Assembly (NCBI GenBank): GCA_902521355.1
Contig: CABYRT010000004.1
Coordinates: 40,829-104,828, forward strand
Length of the DNA stretch: 64,000 bases
Source of the DNA: an uncultured Pelagibacteraceae bacterium
GTDB lineage: Bacteria > Pseudomonadota > Alphaproteobacteria > Pelagibacterales > Pelagibacteraceae
Direction of reading: 5' to 3'
The notes under the pieces were generated by a model. It did not search any database, had not been told where the DNA came from, and saw nothing but the letters and a program-made list of their open reading frames with translations. Positions 9,248 to 18,567 of the stretch are shown in pieces (position 1 is the first letter of the stretch; every line of letters begins with the position of its first letter). Position numbers and translations under genes: made by a program.

Positions 9248-9997
9248 TTAATTAGTTGATTTTTTAATTATATCAATAAAATTTTTTGCTCTCAAAGAAG
9301 CGCTTCCTATTAAAAATCCTTTTAAATCATTAATTTTTTTTAACTCTGAAACATTTTTTGAATTAACAGATCCTCCATAGATAATTTTGCGTTTTTGATT
9401 TTTTTTTAATTTACTAATTATATTATTTATATCTCTAAAGTTTTTTCTTAATTCAGATGATTTTGGTATTTTTCCAGTTCCGATGGACCATCTAGGTTCA
9501 TATGCAAAAATAATATTATTAATTTTTTTTATATTCTTTAATGCAATGGTTATTTGTCTTTTAAGTACTGAGAGGGTTTTATTATTTTTTTTTTCTTTAT
9601 ATGTTTCCCCAATACAAAGAATTACCTTTAATTTTTCTTTAAGTGCTGAATGAATTTTTTTATTTATTAGTATATCATTTTCCTGATTTCTAATTTCAGA
9701 ATGACCAACAATTACGTACTCGCCTCCTGCTGACTTAATTAATTTAGAATTAACAGATCCTGTAAATGCACCATAATCATTTAATTGAGATAGGTTCTGA
9801 GCACCTACTTTAATTTTAGTGTTTTTTACTTTATTTTTAACCGATGAAATTAGGGTAAATGGTGGACAGTAAATAATTTGATTTTTTTTATTTTTTGATT
9901 GTTTTAAAAATTTTATGGTTTTATTGATGCCAGAGATGTGACTTTTTTCTCCATTCATCTTCCAATTAGCTATAAAGATCATATTATTATTTGTCAT
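9248..9997 (-). CDS. tpiA: Triosephosphate isomerase
   Basis: Interconverts dihydroxyacetone phosphate and glyceraldehyde 3-phosphate. Active-site residues are in place: Asn11 and Lys13 in ANWKMNG, His99 in VGHSEIRN and Glu167 in AYEPRWSIGTGK, with the phosphate-binding YGGSVN near the C-terminus. Length is 249 aa. It is the first gene of the minus-strand run tpiA-secG-pyrG and diverges from the PpiD-like gene across 57 bp of AT-rich sequence that must hold promoters for both. Confidence 0.96.
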   Translation of the reverse strand: MTNNNMIFIANWKMNGEKSHISGINKTIKFLKQSKNKKNQIIYCPPFTLISSVKNKVKNTKIKVGAQNLSQLNDYGAFTGSVNSKLIKSAGGEYVIVGHSEIRNQENDILINKKIHSALKEKLKVILCIGETYKEKKNNKTLSVLKRQITIALKNIKKINNIIFAYEPRWSIGTGKIPKSSELRKNFRDINNIISKLKKNQKRKIIYGGSVNSKNVSELKKINDLKGFLIGSASLRAKNFIDIIKKSTN

Positions 9998-10054
9998 CTT
10001 AGATAATTTAATTTATAGGTTTGTTTTTTATAATCAATATATAAAGAATTACTC

Positions 10055-11473
10055 ATGTTGGGAAAATTAAGAGGTTTTACAAATAGTAAATTGGCGGGTG
10101 TCCTCGTGGCTATAATAATTGTTCCTTTTGTTTTTTGGGGAATGGGAAGTGTCTTTAGTGGCGGGAATACAAATAATATTGCTAAGATAAATAATAATTC
10201 AATTTCAACAAAAGACTTCATTGATCATATAAACCGATCAAGAATTAATCCTGATTATATAAAAGAAAATTTAGATAATAACATCTTAGAAAGAATTTTG
10301 AGCGATCTTATATCAAAAGATTTAATGTCAATGGAGTATAAAGATTTAAATGTAAAAGTATCAGATAGATCATTAAAATTAAATTTACAAAACGACATAA
10401 ATTTTCTTGATGATAACAAAAATTTTTCAAGATTAAAATATGAAAAATTTCTTTTAGAGAATAATATTATTGCAGCTGAATTTGAAAATAGATTAAAAAA
10501 TTCTCAGTTAAGAAAAAGACTATTTGATTATATTGGTGGTGGTATTAAATCACCCTATTATCTACAAAATAAAGTTTACGTAGATGAGAACAAAAAAATA
10601 AATATTCAATACTATGATCTTGAATATGCTTATGATAAAAATATTTCAGACGATGAAATTAATAATTATATAATCGAAAATGAGGAAAACTTAAAAGAAG
10701 CATACATTAATTTTAGTTATGCTAAAGTTGAACCCTCAAATCTAATTGAAATCAACGAATTTAACGAAGATTTTTACAAAAAAATTGATGAAATAGAAAA
10801 TGATATATTAAATGAAGTTTCTTTAGAAGATATCGCTAGAAAAAATGAAATAAAATTGCAAAAAAGAGACAATTTTAAGTTCGTAAATGAGGATGACGTA
10901 TTAAAAGAAATTTACGAAAATAAAGAAAAAAAAGAAATAGTTTTAAAAGATAAAGACAATTACTTTTTACTATATCAGATTACAAAAATAAATAATTTAC
11001 TACCAAATAAAAATGATACATCCTTCAGAGATAAAGTTAAAAATAGAATTTTATTAAAGAAAAAATTTGATCTTAATAAAAATTTATTTGAAAAAATTCA
11101 AAATAAAGATTTTATTGACGCCGACTTTTACAATCTAGTAAAAAATAAAGAAAGTATAAATTCAGGAATAATTAATTCAATTAATGATGATAGTTTATTT
11201 GATGAAACATCTTTAAAGCTTATTTATGAATTGCCAAAAAATAGTTTTGTTATGGTTTCAAATAGAGCTAATAATATATTTTTAGCAAAAATTAATCAGA
11301 TTACCTATGAAAATTTAAAAAGCACAAATGAAAATATTCAAGAATATTTAGCTAAAACAAATATGAATTTGATTGATGATATTTATAGTTCCTATGATAC
11401 ATCACTTAACTCCAAGTATGAAGTTAAAATTTTTAATAACAATATAGATCGAATAAAAGATTATTTTAAATAA
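10055..11473 (+). CDS. PpiD-like SurA-N domain membrane chaperone without an evident parvulin domain
   Basis: Predicted periplasmic folding factor anchored by one N-terminal helix (about residues 13-32). The start resembles alphaproteobacterial PpiD (LRGFTNSKLAGVLV), followed by the SurA_N-type segment AKINNNSISTKDFIDHINR and helices to about residue 180. The 472-aa length is well short of PpiD proteins (roughly 620 aa). After residue 200 I cannot find the conserved parvulin core, and the sequence appears to pass straight to the C-terminal helical part. It is therefore probably a holdase-like chaperone rather than a prolyl isomerase; that is an inference. Its stop overlaps the trpE start by one base. 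Position just before trpE is the usual one for this gene in alphaproteobacteria. Confidence 0.75.
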   Translation: MLGKLRGFTNSKLAGVLVAIIIVPFVFWGMGSVFSGGNTNNIAKINNNSISTKDFIDHINRSRINPDYIKENLDNNILERILSDLISKDLMSMEYKDLNVKVSDRSLKLNLQNDINFLDDNKNFSRLKYEKFLLENNIIAAEFENRLKNSQLRKRLFDYIGGGIKSPYYLQNKVYVDENKKINIQYYDLEYAYDKNISDDEINNYIIENEENLKEAYINFSYAKVEPSNLIEINEFNEDFYKKIDEIENDILNEVSLEDIARKNEIKLQKRDNFKFVNEDDVLKEIYENKEKKEIVLKDKDNYFLLYQITKINNLLPNKNDTSFRDKVKNRILLKKKFDLNKNLFEKIQNKDFIDADFYNLVKNKESINSGIINSINDDSLFDETSLKLIYELPKNSFVMVSNRANNIFLAKINQITYENLKSTNENIQEYLAKTNMNLIDDIYSSYDTSLNSKYEVKIFNNNIDRIKDYFK

Positions 11474-12930
11474 TGCTTAATATAAGCCTTAAACAATTTA
11501 AGATTAATCATAAAAAAAAAATAAACCAAATACTCTATTTATCCTTGGATAGTGATGGTTCTAAAGAAATAATAAATTTAATAAATAATTTCTTTACTGA
11601 GAAAAATGCTTTTGTATTTGAGTCAGTAGAAAAAGGATTTATTAAAGGTAGATATACGATTTTTGGAAAAAATCCTGATAAAATTTGGGAATTTAACAAC
11701 AATGTGAGTAAGATATACTTTGACAACAAAGTTAAAATTTTAAAAGGTAGTGCAAAAAAAAATATAGAAAATGTTATTGAAAGTTTTAAATTTAAAATTC
11801 CTAGAGAATTACCCTCAATTAGCTCCATAATATCAGGATACTTTTCATATGACATTATTAGATATCTAGAAAATATTCCTAATAAAAATAGAGATGATTT
11901 AAAATTACCTGATGCTAGAATTATCAGACCAAGAGAATTAATAATACATGATAATATAAAAAAGAAATTATATTTTATTATTAATGTTTTTTGTGATGAA
12001 AAAATAAATAATTATCAAATAAGGTATGAAAAAATAATTAGTCAAATTGAGAATTTAATTTTTTTATCGAATTATAATAATTCGTATCTAGATAAAATTA
12101 ATAAAAAAGTTAAAACAAAAGTAAAATCAAATATTTCTAAACAAAAATTTTTATCAAATGTAAAGAAGGCTAAAAAATATATTAAAATTGGAGACATATT
12201 TCAGGTAGTTCTAAGTCAAAGATTTGAAACCAAATTAAGTAAAAATCCAATAGAAATTTATAAAAAATTAAGGAAAACGAACCCTTCTCCTTTTATGTAT
12301 TTTTTTAATTTTAAAGATTTTCAAATTATTGGAGCTAGTCCAGAAATACTTGTTAGGTTAAGAAATAATAAAGTCACTATTAGACCGATTGCCGGAACAA
12401 GACCAAGGGGGAAAAATAAAAAACAAGATTTATTTTTTGAAAAAGATTTACTGAATGACAAAAAAGAGCTTTCTGAACATTTAATGCTTCTTGATTTAGG
12501 AAGAAACGATACTGGAAAAGTATCAAAGATTAATACTGTCAAAGTGACTGAAAGTTTTTCAGTAGAAAGATATTCTCATGTCATGCATATTGTATCCAAT
12601 GTTGAAGGAGTATTTAATAATAAATACTCAAAATTTGAAACTATGTTGTCTGGATTTCCAGCTGGAACAGTATCTGGGGCTCCAAAAATTAGAGCAATGG
12701 AGATAATAGATGAGCTAGAGACAACTAAAAGAAAAGTTTATGCCGGTGGAATTGGATATTTTTCAGCAAATGGTGAATTTGATACATGTATTGCACTTAG
12801 AACTGCAGTAGCTAAAAATAAGAAATTTTATGTGCAATCTGGTGCTGGAATAGTTGCAGATAGTAAACCACAAAACGAATATCTTGAAACAGTTAATAAA
12901 GCAAAGGCTCTATTAAAAGCAATTGAGTAA
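11473..12930 (+). CDS. trpE: Anthranilate synthase component I
   Basis: Makes anthranilate from chorismate and ammonia supplied by TrpG. The 485-aa protein has an N-terminal regulatory half and a C-terminal chorismate-binding half with IGDIFQVVLSQRF, PSPFMYFFNF, GASPEILVR, RPIAGTRPRG, EHLMLLDLGRND, SGFPAGTVSGAPKIRAMEII and YAGGIGYFS. It heads trpEGDC. No leader peptide or attenuator is possible because its start overlaps the preceding gene. Confidence 0.96.
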   Translation: MLNISLKQFKINHKKKINQILYLSLDSDGSKEIINLINNFFTEKNAFVFESVEKGFIKGRYTIFGKNPDKIWEFNNNVSKIYFDNKVKILKGSAKKNIENVIESFKFKIPRELPSISSIISGYFSYDIIRYLENIPNKNRDDLKLPDARIIRPRELIIHDNIKKKLYFIINVFCDEKINNYQIRYEKIISQIENLIFLSNYNNSYLDKINKKVKTKVKSNISKQKFLSNVKKAKKYIKIGDIFQVVLSQRFETKLSKNPIEIYKKLRKTNPSPFMYFFNFKDFQIIGASPEILVRLRNNKVTIRPIAGTRPRGKNKKQDLFFEKDLLNDKKELSEHLMLLDLGRNDTGKVSKINTVKVTESFSVERYSHVMHIVSNVEGVFNNKYSKFETMLSGFPAGTVSGAPKIRAMEIIDELETTKRKVYAGGIGYFSANGEFDTCIALRTAVAKNKKFYVQSGAGIVADSKPQNEYLETVNKAKALLKAIE

Positions 12931-12932
12931 TT

Positions 12933-13496
12933 ATGAAAATAATTTTAATTGATAACTATGATAGTTTTACATTTAATTTATATCATTACATATCTAAGTT
13001 TTGTCAAAATGTAGACGTAGTAAGAAATGATAGAATTAATACAAAAGAAATATTAAAGAAAAAATATAATAAAATTGTGATATCACCAGGTCCCGGTAAT
13101 CCCGATCAAGCTGGAAACTGTCTATCAATAGTAAATGAATTGTATAATAAAATTCCAATACTTGGGGTTTGTTTAGGTCATCAAATTATAGGTCAAATAT
13201 TTGGATCTAAAATTATTCAGGCTAAAGAATTGGTTCATGGAAAAACAAGTAAAATAATTTCAAAAAATATAGGGATTTTAAAAGGAATACCAAAAATATT
13301 TGAGGCAACTAGATACCATAGTTTAATAATCGATAAGAAAACACTTTCTAAAAATTTAGAAATTACAGCTATGACCTCAGATGGAATAATTATGGGTGTT
13401 AAACATAGAATTTATGATGTTCATGGAGTACAATTTCATCCTGAAAGTATAAAGACAAAAGTTGGTTTAAAAATTTTAAAAAATTTTATTAAATAA
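12933..13496 (+). CDS. trpG: Anthranilate synthase component II (glutamine amidotransferase)
   Basis: Class I amidotransferase of 187 aa that delivers ammonia to TrpE. It has DNYDSFTFNL at residues 7-16, SPGPGNP at 51-57, the nucleophile Cys80 in GVCLGHQ, and the His/Glu pair in VQFHPES. It follows trpE by 2 bp, and its stop is immediately followed by the trpD ATG. The same family can serve PabA, and no pab gene is in view, so a dual role is possible. Confidence 0.95.
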   Translation: MKIILIDNYDSFTFNLYHYISKFCQNVDVVRNDRINTKEILKKKYNKIVISPGPGNPDQAGNCLSIVNELYNKIPILGVCLGHQIIGQIFGSKIIQAKELVHGKTSKIISKNIGILKGIPKIFEATRYHSLIIDKKTLSKNLEITAMTSDGIIMGVKHRIYDVHGVQFHPESIKTKVGLKILKNFIK

Positions 13497-14489
13497 ATGG
13501 AAAAATATTTAAAAAAACTTGAATTAAATGAAAATTTAACATTACAAGAAAGTGTTGGTGCTTTTGAAATTTTGATGAATGGAAAAGCTAAAGATAATGA
13601 AATTTATAAATTTTTAACTCTGCTCTCTAAAAAGGGTGAAGTTTCAACAGAAATAGCAGGTGGTGTCTCGGTACTTAGAAATAAAGCGAAAAAAGTTAAT
13701 GTAGATGACTGCATAGATACCTGTGGAACAGGCGGGGATGGCAAGGATACACTAAACATATCTACTGCTTCCGCATTATTACTTTCAAGTATGGGTATTA
13801 ATGTAGCAAAACATGGTAATAAAGCAGTTTCATCAAAATGTGGATCTGCAGATGTTTTGGAAGCATTAAATATAAATATTAATTTTGAGCCCAAAGATAT
13901 CGAGAACCAAATAAAAAAAAATCATTTTGGATTTATGTTTGCTCCAAATTATCATAGCGCAATGAAATATGTTGGTCCAACCAGAAAAAAAATTGGGAGG
14001 AGAACAATTTTTAATATGATTGGTCCTTTGAGCAGTCCAGCAAATGTTGAAAAACAAGTTGTGGGAGTTTTTAATAAAAAACTTCTAGATATATTTGCTA
14101 GTGCTTTGAAAGATTTAAATATTAAATTTGCTTGGATTGTTAATAGCAATGATGGTTTAGACGAAATATCGCCATATGATAAAACTATCGTTAAACAATT
14201 AAGAAATGGGGAAATTAATGAAATGATTATTGATCCTAAAGAATTAAATGTAAATGCTGAAGGTTTTGATAAGATAGTTGGCAACGATGCAAAATTTAAT
14301 TCGCAAAAAATTATAGATATATTTAAAGGTAATGATGATGACTTTTCCAAAGCAGTATCATTAAATGCTGCAGCTGGTTTAATAATATCCGAAAGAGAAT
14401 ATAATTTTAAACATGCGTATGAAAAAGCAAGGGATCATTTATTATCAGGAAAAACATATTTACATTTAGAAAAATTGAGAAATGTCTGA
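13497..14489 (+). CDS. trpD: Anthranilate phosphoribosyltransferase
   Basis: Transfers phosphoribose from PRPP to anthranilate. Key motifs of the 330-aa protein are DTCGTGGDGKDTLNIST (PRPP site), VAKHGNKAVSSKCGSADVLEALN, FAPNYHSAMKYVGPTRKKIGRRTIFNMIGPLSSPA and the metal-binding NSNDGLDEISP. It directly abuts trpG and overlaps trpC by 8 bases, indicating tight translational coupling. Confidence 0.96.
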   Translation: MEKYLKKLELNENLTLQESVGAFEILMNGKAKDNEIYKFLTLLSKKGEVSTEIAGGVSVLRNKAKKVNVDDCIDTCGTGGDGKDTLNISTASALLLSSMGINVAKHGNKAVSSKCGSADVLEALNININFEPKDIENQIKKNHFGFMFAPNYHSAMKYVGPTRKKIGRRTIFNMIGPLSSPANVEKQVVGVFNKKLLDIFASALKDLNIKFAWIVNSNDGLDEISPYDKTIVKQLRNGEINEMIIDPKELNVNAEGFDKIVGNDAKFNSQKIIDIFKGNDDDFSKAVSLNAAAGLIISEREYNFKHAYEKARDHLLSGKTYLHLEKLRNV

Positions 14490-15273
14490 GAATATATTAG
14501 AAAAAATAATTAATAAAAAAAGAAATAAAATTCAAATTTTAAAAAAAGATATTTCAATAAATTCTCTAAATGAGAAAATTACAAATCTAAAAAATTATAT
14601 AAATTTTAAAGAAAAAATACTCAATAATATAAATAACGATAAAATCTCTATTATTGCAGAGATTAAAAAAGCCAGCCCTTCAGCTGGTATAATTATTGAA
14701 AATTATAACCCTGTTGAAATTGCCAATATATACTTAAAAAATAATGTAACTTGCCTGTCAGTTTTAACTGAAGAAGATTTTTTTTTGGGAAACTTAATTC
14801 ATATTAGTAAAATTAAACAAAAAATAAATTTACCTATTTTATGTAAAGATTTTTTTGTTGATAAATTTCAAGTACATCTTTCTAGGAGTTATGGTGCTGA
14901 TGCCATTTTAATAATTTTAGCTGGCGTTGATGAAGAAACCGCAGATGAGTTGTATGAAGAAGCAGAGAAACTTAAAATGTCTGTAATTATTGAAGTTCAC
15001 ACTGTTGAAGAGGCCAAAAAATCTCTAAAGTACAAAGATGCACTAATAGGTATAAACAATAGGAATTTAAAAACACTAAAAACAGATATAAATACAACTT
15101 ATGATATTCATAATATTTTAATTAATCATGACGGACCTTTAATTTCAGAGAGTGGAATAAAAAACAAAGAAGATGTTTTGAAAATAGCCTCAGAAACTAA
15201 AATAAAAACATTTCTTATTGGTGAATCAATTTTAAAAAATTTAGAAAATAATAATATTTTTTCTATTTTATAA
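14482..15273 (+). CDS. trpC: Indole-3-glycerol phosphate synthase
   Basis: Ring closure of CdRP to indole-3-glycerol phosphate. The 263-aa barrel has IIAEIKKASPSAG (catalytic Lys), LSVLTEEDFFLG, LPILCKDFFVDKFQV, GADAILII, IEVHTVEEAKKSL, IGINNRNLKT and ISESGIKNKEDV. It is a stand-alone enzyme, not fused to TrpF. It ends the trpEGDC cluster. The moaC-moeA pair often found between trpC and lexA in alphaproteobacteria is not present. Confidence 0.96.
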   Translation: MSENILEKIINKKRNKIQILKKDISINSLNEKITNLKNYINFKEKILNNINNDKISIIAEIKKASPSAGIIIENYNPVEIANIYLKNNVTCLSVLTEEDFFLGNLIHISKIKQKINLPILCKDFFVDKFQVHLSRSYGADAILIILAGVDEETADELYEEAEKLKMSVIIEVHTVEEAKKSLKYKDALIGINNRNLKTLKTDINTTYDIHNILINHDGPLISESGIKNKEDVLKIASETKIKTFLIGESILKNLENNNIFSIL

Positions 15274-15305
15274 AAAAAGTATTGAATTTGTTGGTTTTTT
15301 AACTC

Positions 15306-15334
15306 TTGTTTAACTGAAAGAACTTTTATAGAAC
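15306..15334 (+). promoter_or_regulatory. SOS box and likely lexA promoter
   Basis: GAAC-N7-GAAC at 15320-15334 (GAACTTTTATAGAAC) matches the direct-repeat LexA operator known for alphaproteobacteria exactly. It lies 22 bp before the chosen lexA ATG and overlaps an AT-rich -10-like stretch (TTTATA, 15325-15330) with a weak TTGTTT at 15306-15311. Autoregulation of lexA is the natural reading. The operator is strong; the precise promoter hexamers are uncertain. Confidence 0.8.
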
Positions 15335-15356
15335 ATTCATGTACACAGTTTGTTCT

Positions 15357-16043
15357 ATGTTAACTAAAAAACAAAAAAACCTGCTTTTATTTATCAACAA
15401 AAAGTTGAGATCCAGTGGTGTATCTCCGTCCTATGAAGAAATGAAGGAGTCGCTAAATTTAAAATCTAAATCTGGAATCCATAGATTAATCAGTGCCTTG
15501 GAAGAAAGAGGCTTTATTAAAAGATTAGCTCATAAAGCAAGAGCTTTGGAAGTCATTAAATTACCTGAGACAGCTTCTGCAAACGATATTTACAATAGCT
15601 TTTCACCAAGTGTAATTAAAGGTGGACTTGATGAGAGTTCAAATAGAAATAATTCTGATGAAAACGAAATCCCTGTTTTAGGAAAGATTGCTGCAGGTAC
15701 ACCTGTTGAAGCAATTCAAAACGAAGTTGCTAGAATACCTTTGCCCTCAAATATTGAAAAGAATGGAGAATTTTTTGGACTTAAAGTACAAGGAGACTCC
15801 ATGATTGAAGCTGGAATAAATGATGGTGACACAGTAATTGTGAGAAAAGCTGATACTGCTGAAAATGGTAAAATTGTAGTTGCTTTAATTGACGATCATG
15901 AGGCAATGTTAAAAAGAATTAGAAGAAAGGGTAAAACCGTAGCTTTAGAAAGCGCTAATCGTAATTACGAGACAAAAATATTTGGCCCTGATAGAGTAAA
16001 AGTTCAAGGAATTCTAGTATCTTTATATAGAAACTTTTCTTAA
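15357..16043 (+). CDS. lexA: SOS repressor LexA
   Basis: Winged-helix repressor and self-cleaving peptidase that controls the DNA-damage response. The ATG at 15357 gives 228 aa beginning [10 protein letters not shown], which matches alphaproteobacterial LexA starts. An upstream in-frame ATG at 15339 would add six residues and lies almost on the operator. The DNA-binding domain includes [20 protein letters not shown] (34-53). The cleavage site is Ala113-Gly114 ([10 protein letters not shown]), with catalytic Ser148 (GDSM) and Lys186 (AMLKRI). A GAAC-N7-GAAC operator lies just upstream. Confidence 0.95.
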   Translation: MLTKKQKNLLLFINKKLRSSGVSPSYEEMKESLNLKSKSGIHRLISALEERGFIKRLAHKARALEVIKLPETASANDIYNSFSPSVIKGGLDESSNRNNSDENEIPVLGKIAAGTPVEAIQNEVARIPLPSNIEKNGEFFGLKVQGDSMIEAGINDGDTVIVRKADTAENGKIVVALIDDHEAMLKRIRRKGKTVALESANRNYETKIFGPDRVKVQGILVSLYRNFS

Positions 16044-16062
16044 AATAGTCTAAATAAATCTG

Positions 16063-17457
16063 ATGAAAATAGTAGCAACTAGATTTGCTCCATCACCAAC
16101 TGGACCTTTACACATTGGAGGAGTAAGAACAGCATTATTCAATTGGCTATATTCAAAAAATAAAGGTGGAAAATTTTATTTAAGGATAGAGGATACTGAT
16201 AAAGAAAGGTCAAAAGATGAATTTAAAAATCAAATAATAAATTCACTAAAATGGATAGGAATTAATTATGAAGATAGTGAATACATTCAATCAAAAAAAA
16301 TAGATGATCACATAAATATAGCTAATGAACTATTAAAAAAAGGTTTAGCTTATAAATGTTATTGTTCAAGTGACGAAATTGAAGAACAAAAAAAAAGAGC
16401 AAAACAAAAAAAGATACCATATATTTACAACAGAAAGTGGAGAAATAAGAGTGAGTCAGATGCTCCGAAAGAAATCGATCCTGTAATTAGATTTAAAAGT
16501 AAAGTTGAGGGAAAATCTATCTTAAAAGATTTGGTCCAGGGAAATATAGAAATAGAAAATAATACTATTGAAGATTTTGTTATATTAAGAGCTGATGGAT
16601 CACCAACATATAATTTGTCAGCATCAGTTGACGATCATTTAATGGGCATGACACATATAATTAGAGGTGATGATCATAAAATAAATACATTCAAACAAAT
16701 ACAAATTTATGAAGCTATGAATTGGAAAGTACCATCTTTTGCTCACATACCACTAATTCATACAATGGAGGGAAAAAAACTATCAAAAAGAGATAATTCA
16801 TCAACATTAGATGATTATTCAAAAATTGGAATAATGCCTAATGCTCTTAGAAACTATCTTCTTAGATTAGGATGGTCATACAAAGATAAAGAAATTTTTA
16901 ACTTAGACGAAAGTATCAAATATTTCAATTTAGAGGGGATTGGGAAATCACCTTCAAAATTAGATATTAGCAGAATTTATTCAATGAATGAACATTATAT
17001 AAAAAATATTAATGAAAATGATCTGTTTAATTTTTTAACAACTTATTGTGAAACATATCAAGAAAAGATACCTGATTTAGCAAAGAAAAAAATTAAAGAT
17101 TCATTACACTTTTTAAAAAATAAAGCAAAAACTTTGGAAGATATTTACAAAAATTCAAAGTTTTTAATAAATGACAAATTTCAAATAGAAGAAGAAGATA
17201 AAAAACTTTTAGACGAAAAAGCTAAAAAAATTATTAAATTATTTAGTGATGATATTAATAAACTTTCAGATTTTACCAGAGAAACACTAGAACCAATAAT
17301 AAATGGCCTGATAAAAAATAATAATACAAATTTTAAAGGAGTTGGGCAACCACTAAGAATATGCCTTACAGGATCAAAGTTTGGACCAGGTATATATGAT
17401 ATATTATGTGCACTTGGTAAAGAGGAAGTGTCAAAAAGATTATCTCAAATAAGATAA
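16063..17457 (+). CDS. gltX: Glutamyl-tRNA synthetase
   Basis: Class I aminoacyl-tRNA synthetase charging tRNA-Glu (and possibly tRNA-Gln in lineages with GatCAB). The 464-aa protein starts RFAPSPTGPLHIGG with the HIGH-type motif at residues 17-20, and has the KMSKS-type motif KLSKRDNS near residue 240. It follows lexA by 19 bp. It converges on lpxB, and the two 3' ends overlap by 18 bases. comEC (between lexA and gltX) and gltA (after gltX), frequent neighbours in alphaproteobacteria, are absent. Confidence 0.96.
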   Translation: MKIVATRFAPSPTGPLHIGGVRTALFNWLYSKNKGGKFYLRIEDTDKERSKDEFKNQIINSLKWIGINYEDSEYIQSKKIDDHINIANELLKKGLAYKCYCSSDEIEEQKKRAKQKKIPYIYNRKWRNKSESDAPKEIDPVIRFKSKVEGKSILKDLVQGNIEIENNTIEDFVILRADGSPTYNLSASVDDHLMGMTHIIRGDDHKINTFKQIQIYEAMNWKVPSFAHIPLIHTMEGKKLSKRDNSSTLDDYSKIGIMPNALRNYLLRLGWSYKDKEIFNLDESIKYFNLEGIGKSPSKLDISRIYSMNEHYIKNINENDLFNFLTTYCETYQEKIPDLAKKKIKDSLHFLKNKAKTLEDIYKNSKFLINDKFQIEEEDKKLLDEKAKKIIKLFSDDINKLSDFTRETLEPIINGLIKNNNTNFKGVGQPLRICLTGSKFGPGIYDILCALGKEEVSKRLSQIR

Positions 17458-18567
17458 CAAAACGTTGGAAGCTTCATTGCTTGATGAAGTATTCGATCTT
17501 AATTCCTCAATAGTTTTATTAACTTGTTTTAATTGTTCATTTATAATTTCTGGTTTTTTTAATAAATAATTAACAGTTTTATATATTTCATATGAATTAC
17601 ATTCATTTTGTAAAAGTTCAGGAATAATTTCTTTATTGTTAATAATATTTATCATGTTTGCAAATTTTATTTTTAAAAATAATTTAGCAATAAAAAAATT
17701 TAGAAAATTCATTTTGTAAATTATTATTGATGGTACACCATATTTACAAACTTCAAGTGAAATTGTTCCGGATTTAACAATTGCAAAAATAGATTTTTTA
17801 ATTGTCGCAATTTTTATATTTTCATTTGAAATAAGATCAACGTTATCTAAGTTATTTTTTTTTATGATTTGAGATAAATAATCTTTAGAACCTTCAGTTG
17901 CATGAAATACATAATGATAATTATTTTTTTCTTCATTCATTTTTTTAATAAACCCAATAAGTATAGGCACATGCGATTTCAGTTCAGACAGTCTACTACC
18001 AGGAAAAATTGAGATAATTTTTCCCTTTAATAATTCATTAATTTCAATCTTTTTGTGATTTGTATTATCTAATATTGGGTGGCCAACAAATGTATTTTTT
18101 AGTTTTTCCTTATCAAAATATTTCTTTTCAAAATCAAATAATAAAAGAATGTGGTCTAAGAAACTTTTCATTTTTTTCACTCTACCCTCTCGCCATGCCC
18201 AAACTTTGGGTGCTATAAAATGAATTGTTTTGATATCTGGTTTTTTTAATTTAATTATTTTTGCAACACGAAGAGTAAAATCAGGACTATCAACACTAAA
18301 TAAAATGTCAGGATTAAAATCTAAAACTTTTTTTACTGTTTCATTAATTTTTTTTTTTATCTTAAAAATATTTAACAATATGTCAGTAAAGGCTATATAA
18401 GTAATATCTTCTTGATCATATATTGACTTAATACCTATAGATTTTAAATGTTGACCTCCAACAGATAAAAATTCAATGTCATTTTTTGTCTTTTTTAACT
18501 CTTTAATTACTTCACAGGCTAATTTATCACCTGATGGCTCGCCAGTTAAAATAAAAATCTTCTTCAT
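17440..18567 (-). CDS. lpxB: Lipid-A-disaccharide synthase
   Basis: Glycosyltransferase that joins lipid X and UDP-diacylglucosamine into the lipid A disaccharide at the inner membrane. The 375-aa protein has the N-terminal TGEPSGDKLACEVI, the segments FSVDSPDFTLRVAK and HFIAPKVWAWREGRVKK, FVGHPILD, ISIFPGSRLSELK and the sugar-nucleotide region AIVKSGTISLEVCKYGVPSIIIYK. It is the last gene of the run lpxD-fabZ-lpxA-lpxI-lpxB, with a 4-base overlap with lpxI. Confidence 0.95.
   Translation of the reverse strand: MKKIFILTGEPSGDKLACEVIKELKKTKNDIEFLSVGGQHLKSIGIKSIYDQEDITYIAFTDILLNIFKIKKKINETVKKVLDFNPDILFSVDSPDFTLRVAKIIKLKKPDIKTIHFIAPKVWAWREGRVKKMKSFLDHILLLFDFEKKYFDKEKLKNTFVGHPILDNTNHKKIEINELLKGKIISIFPGSRLSELKSHVPILIGFIKKMNEEKNNYHYVFHATEGSKDYLSQIIKKNNLDNVDLISNENIKIATIKKSIFAIVKSGTISLEVCKYGVPSIIIYKMNFLNFFIAKLFLKIKFANMINIINNKEIIPELLQNECNSYEIYKTVNYLLKKPEIINEQLKQVNKTIEELRSNTSSSNEASNVLLSYLR

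Noticed and set aside
11440..11480. Search for a trp attenuator or leader peptide before trpE
   Set aside because: trpE overlaps the preceding gene by one base, so there is no leader; no hairpin pair or Trp-rich peptide is seen.
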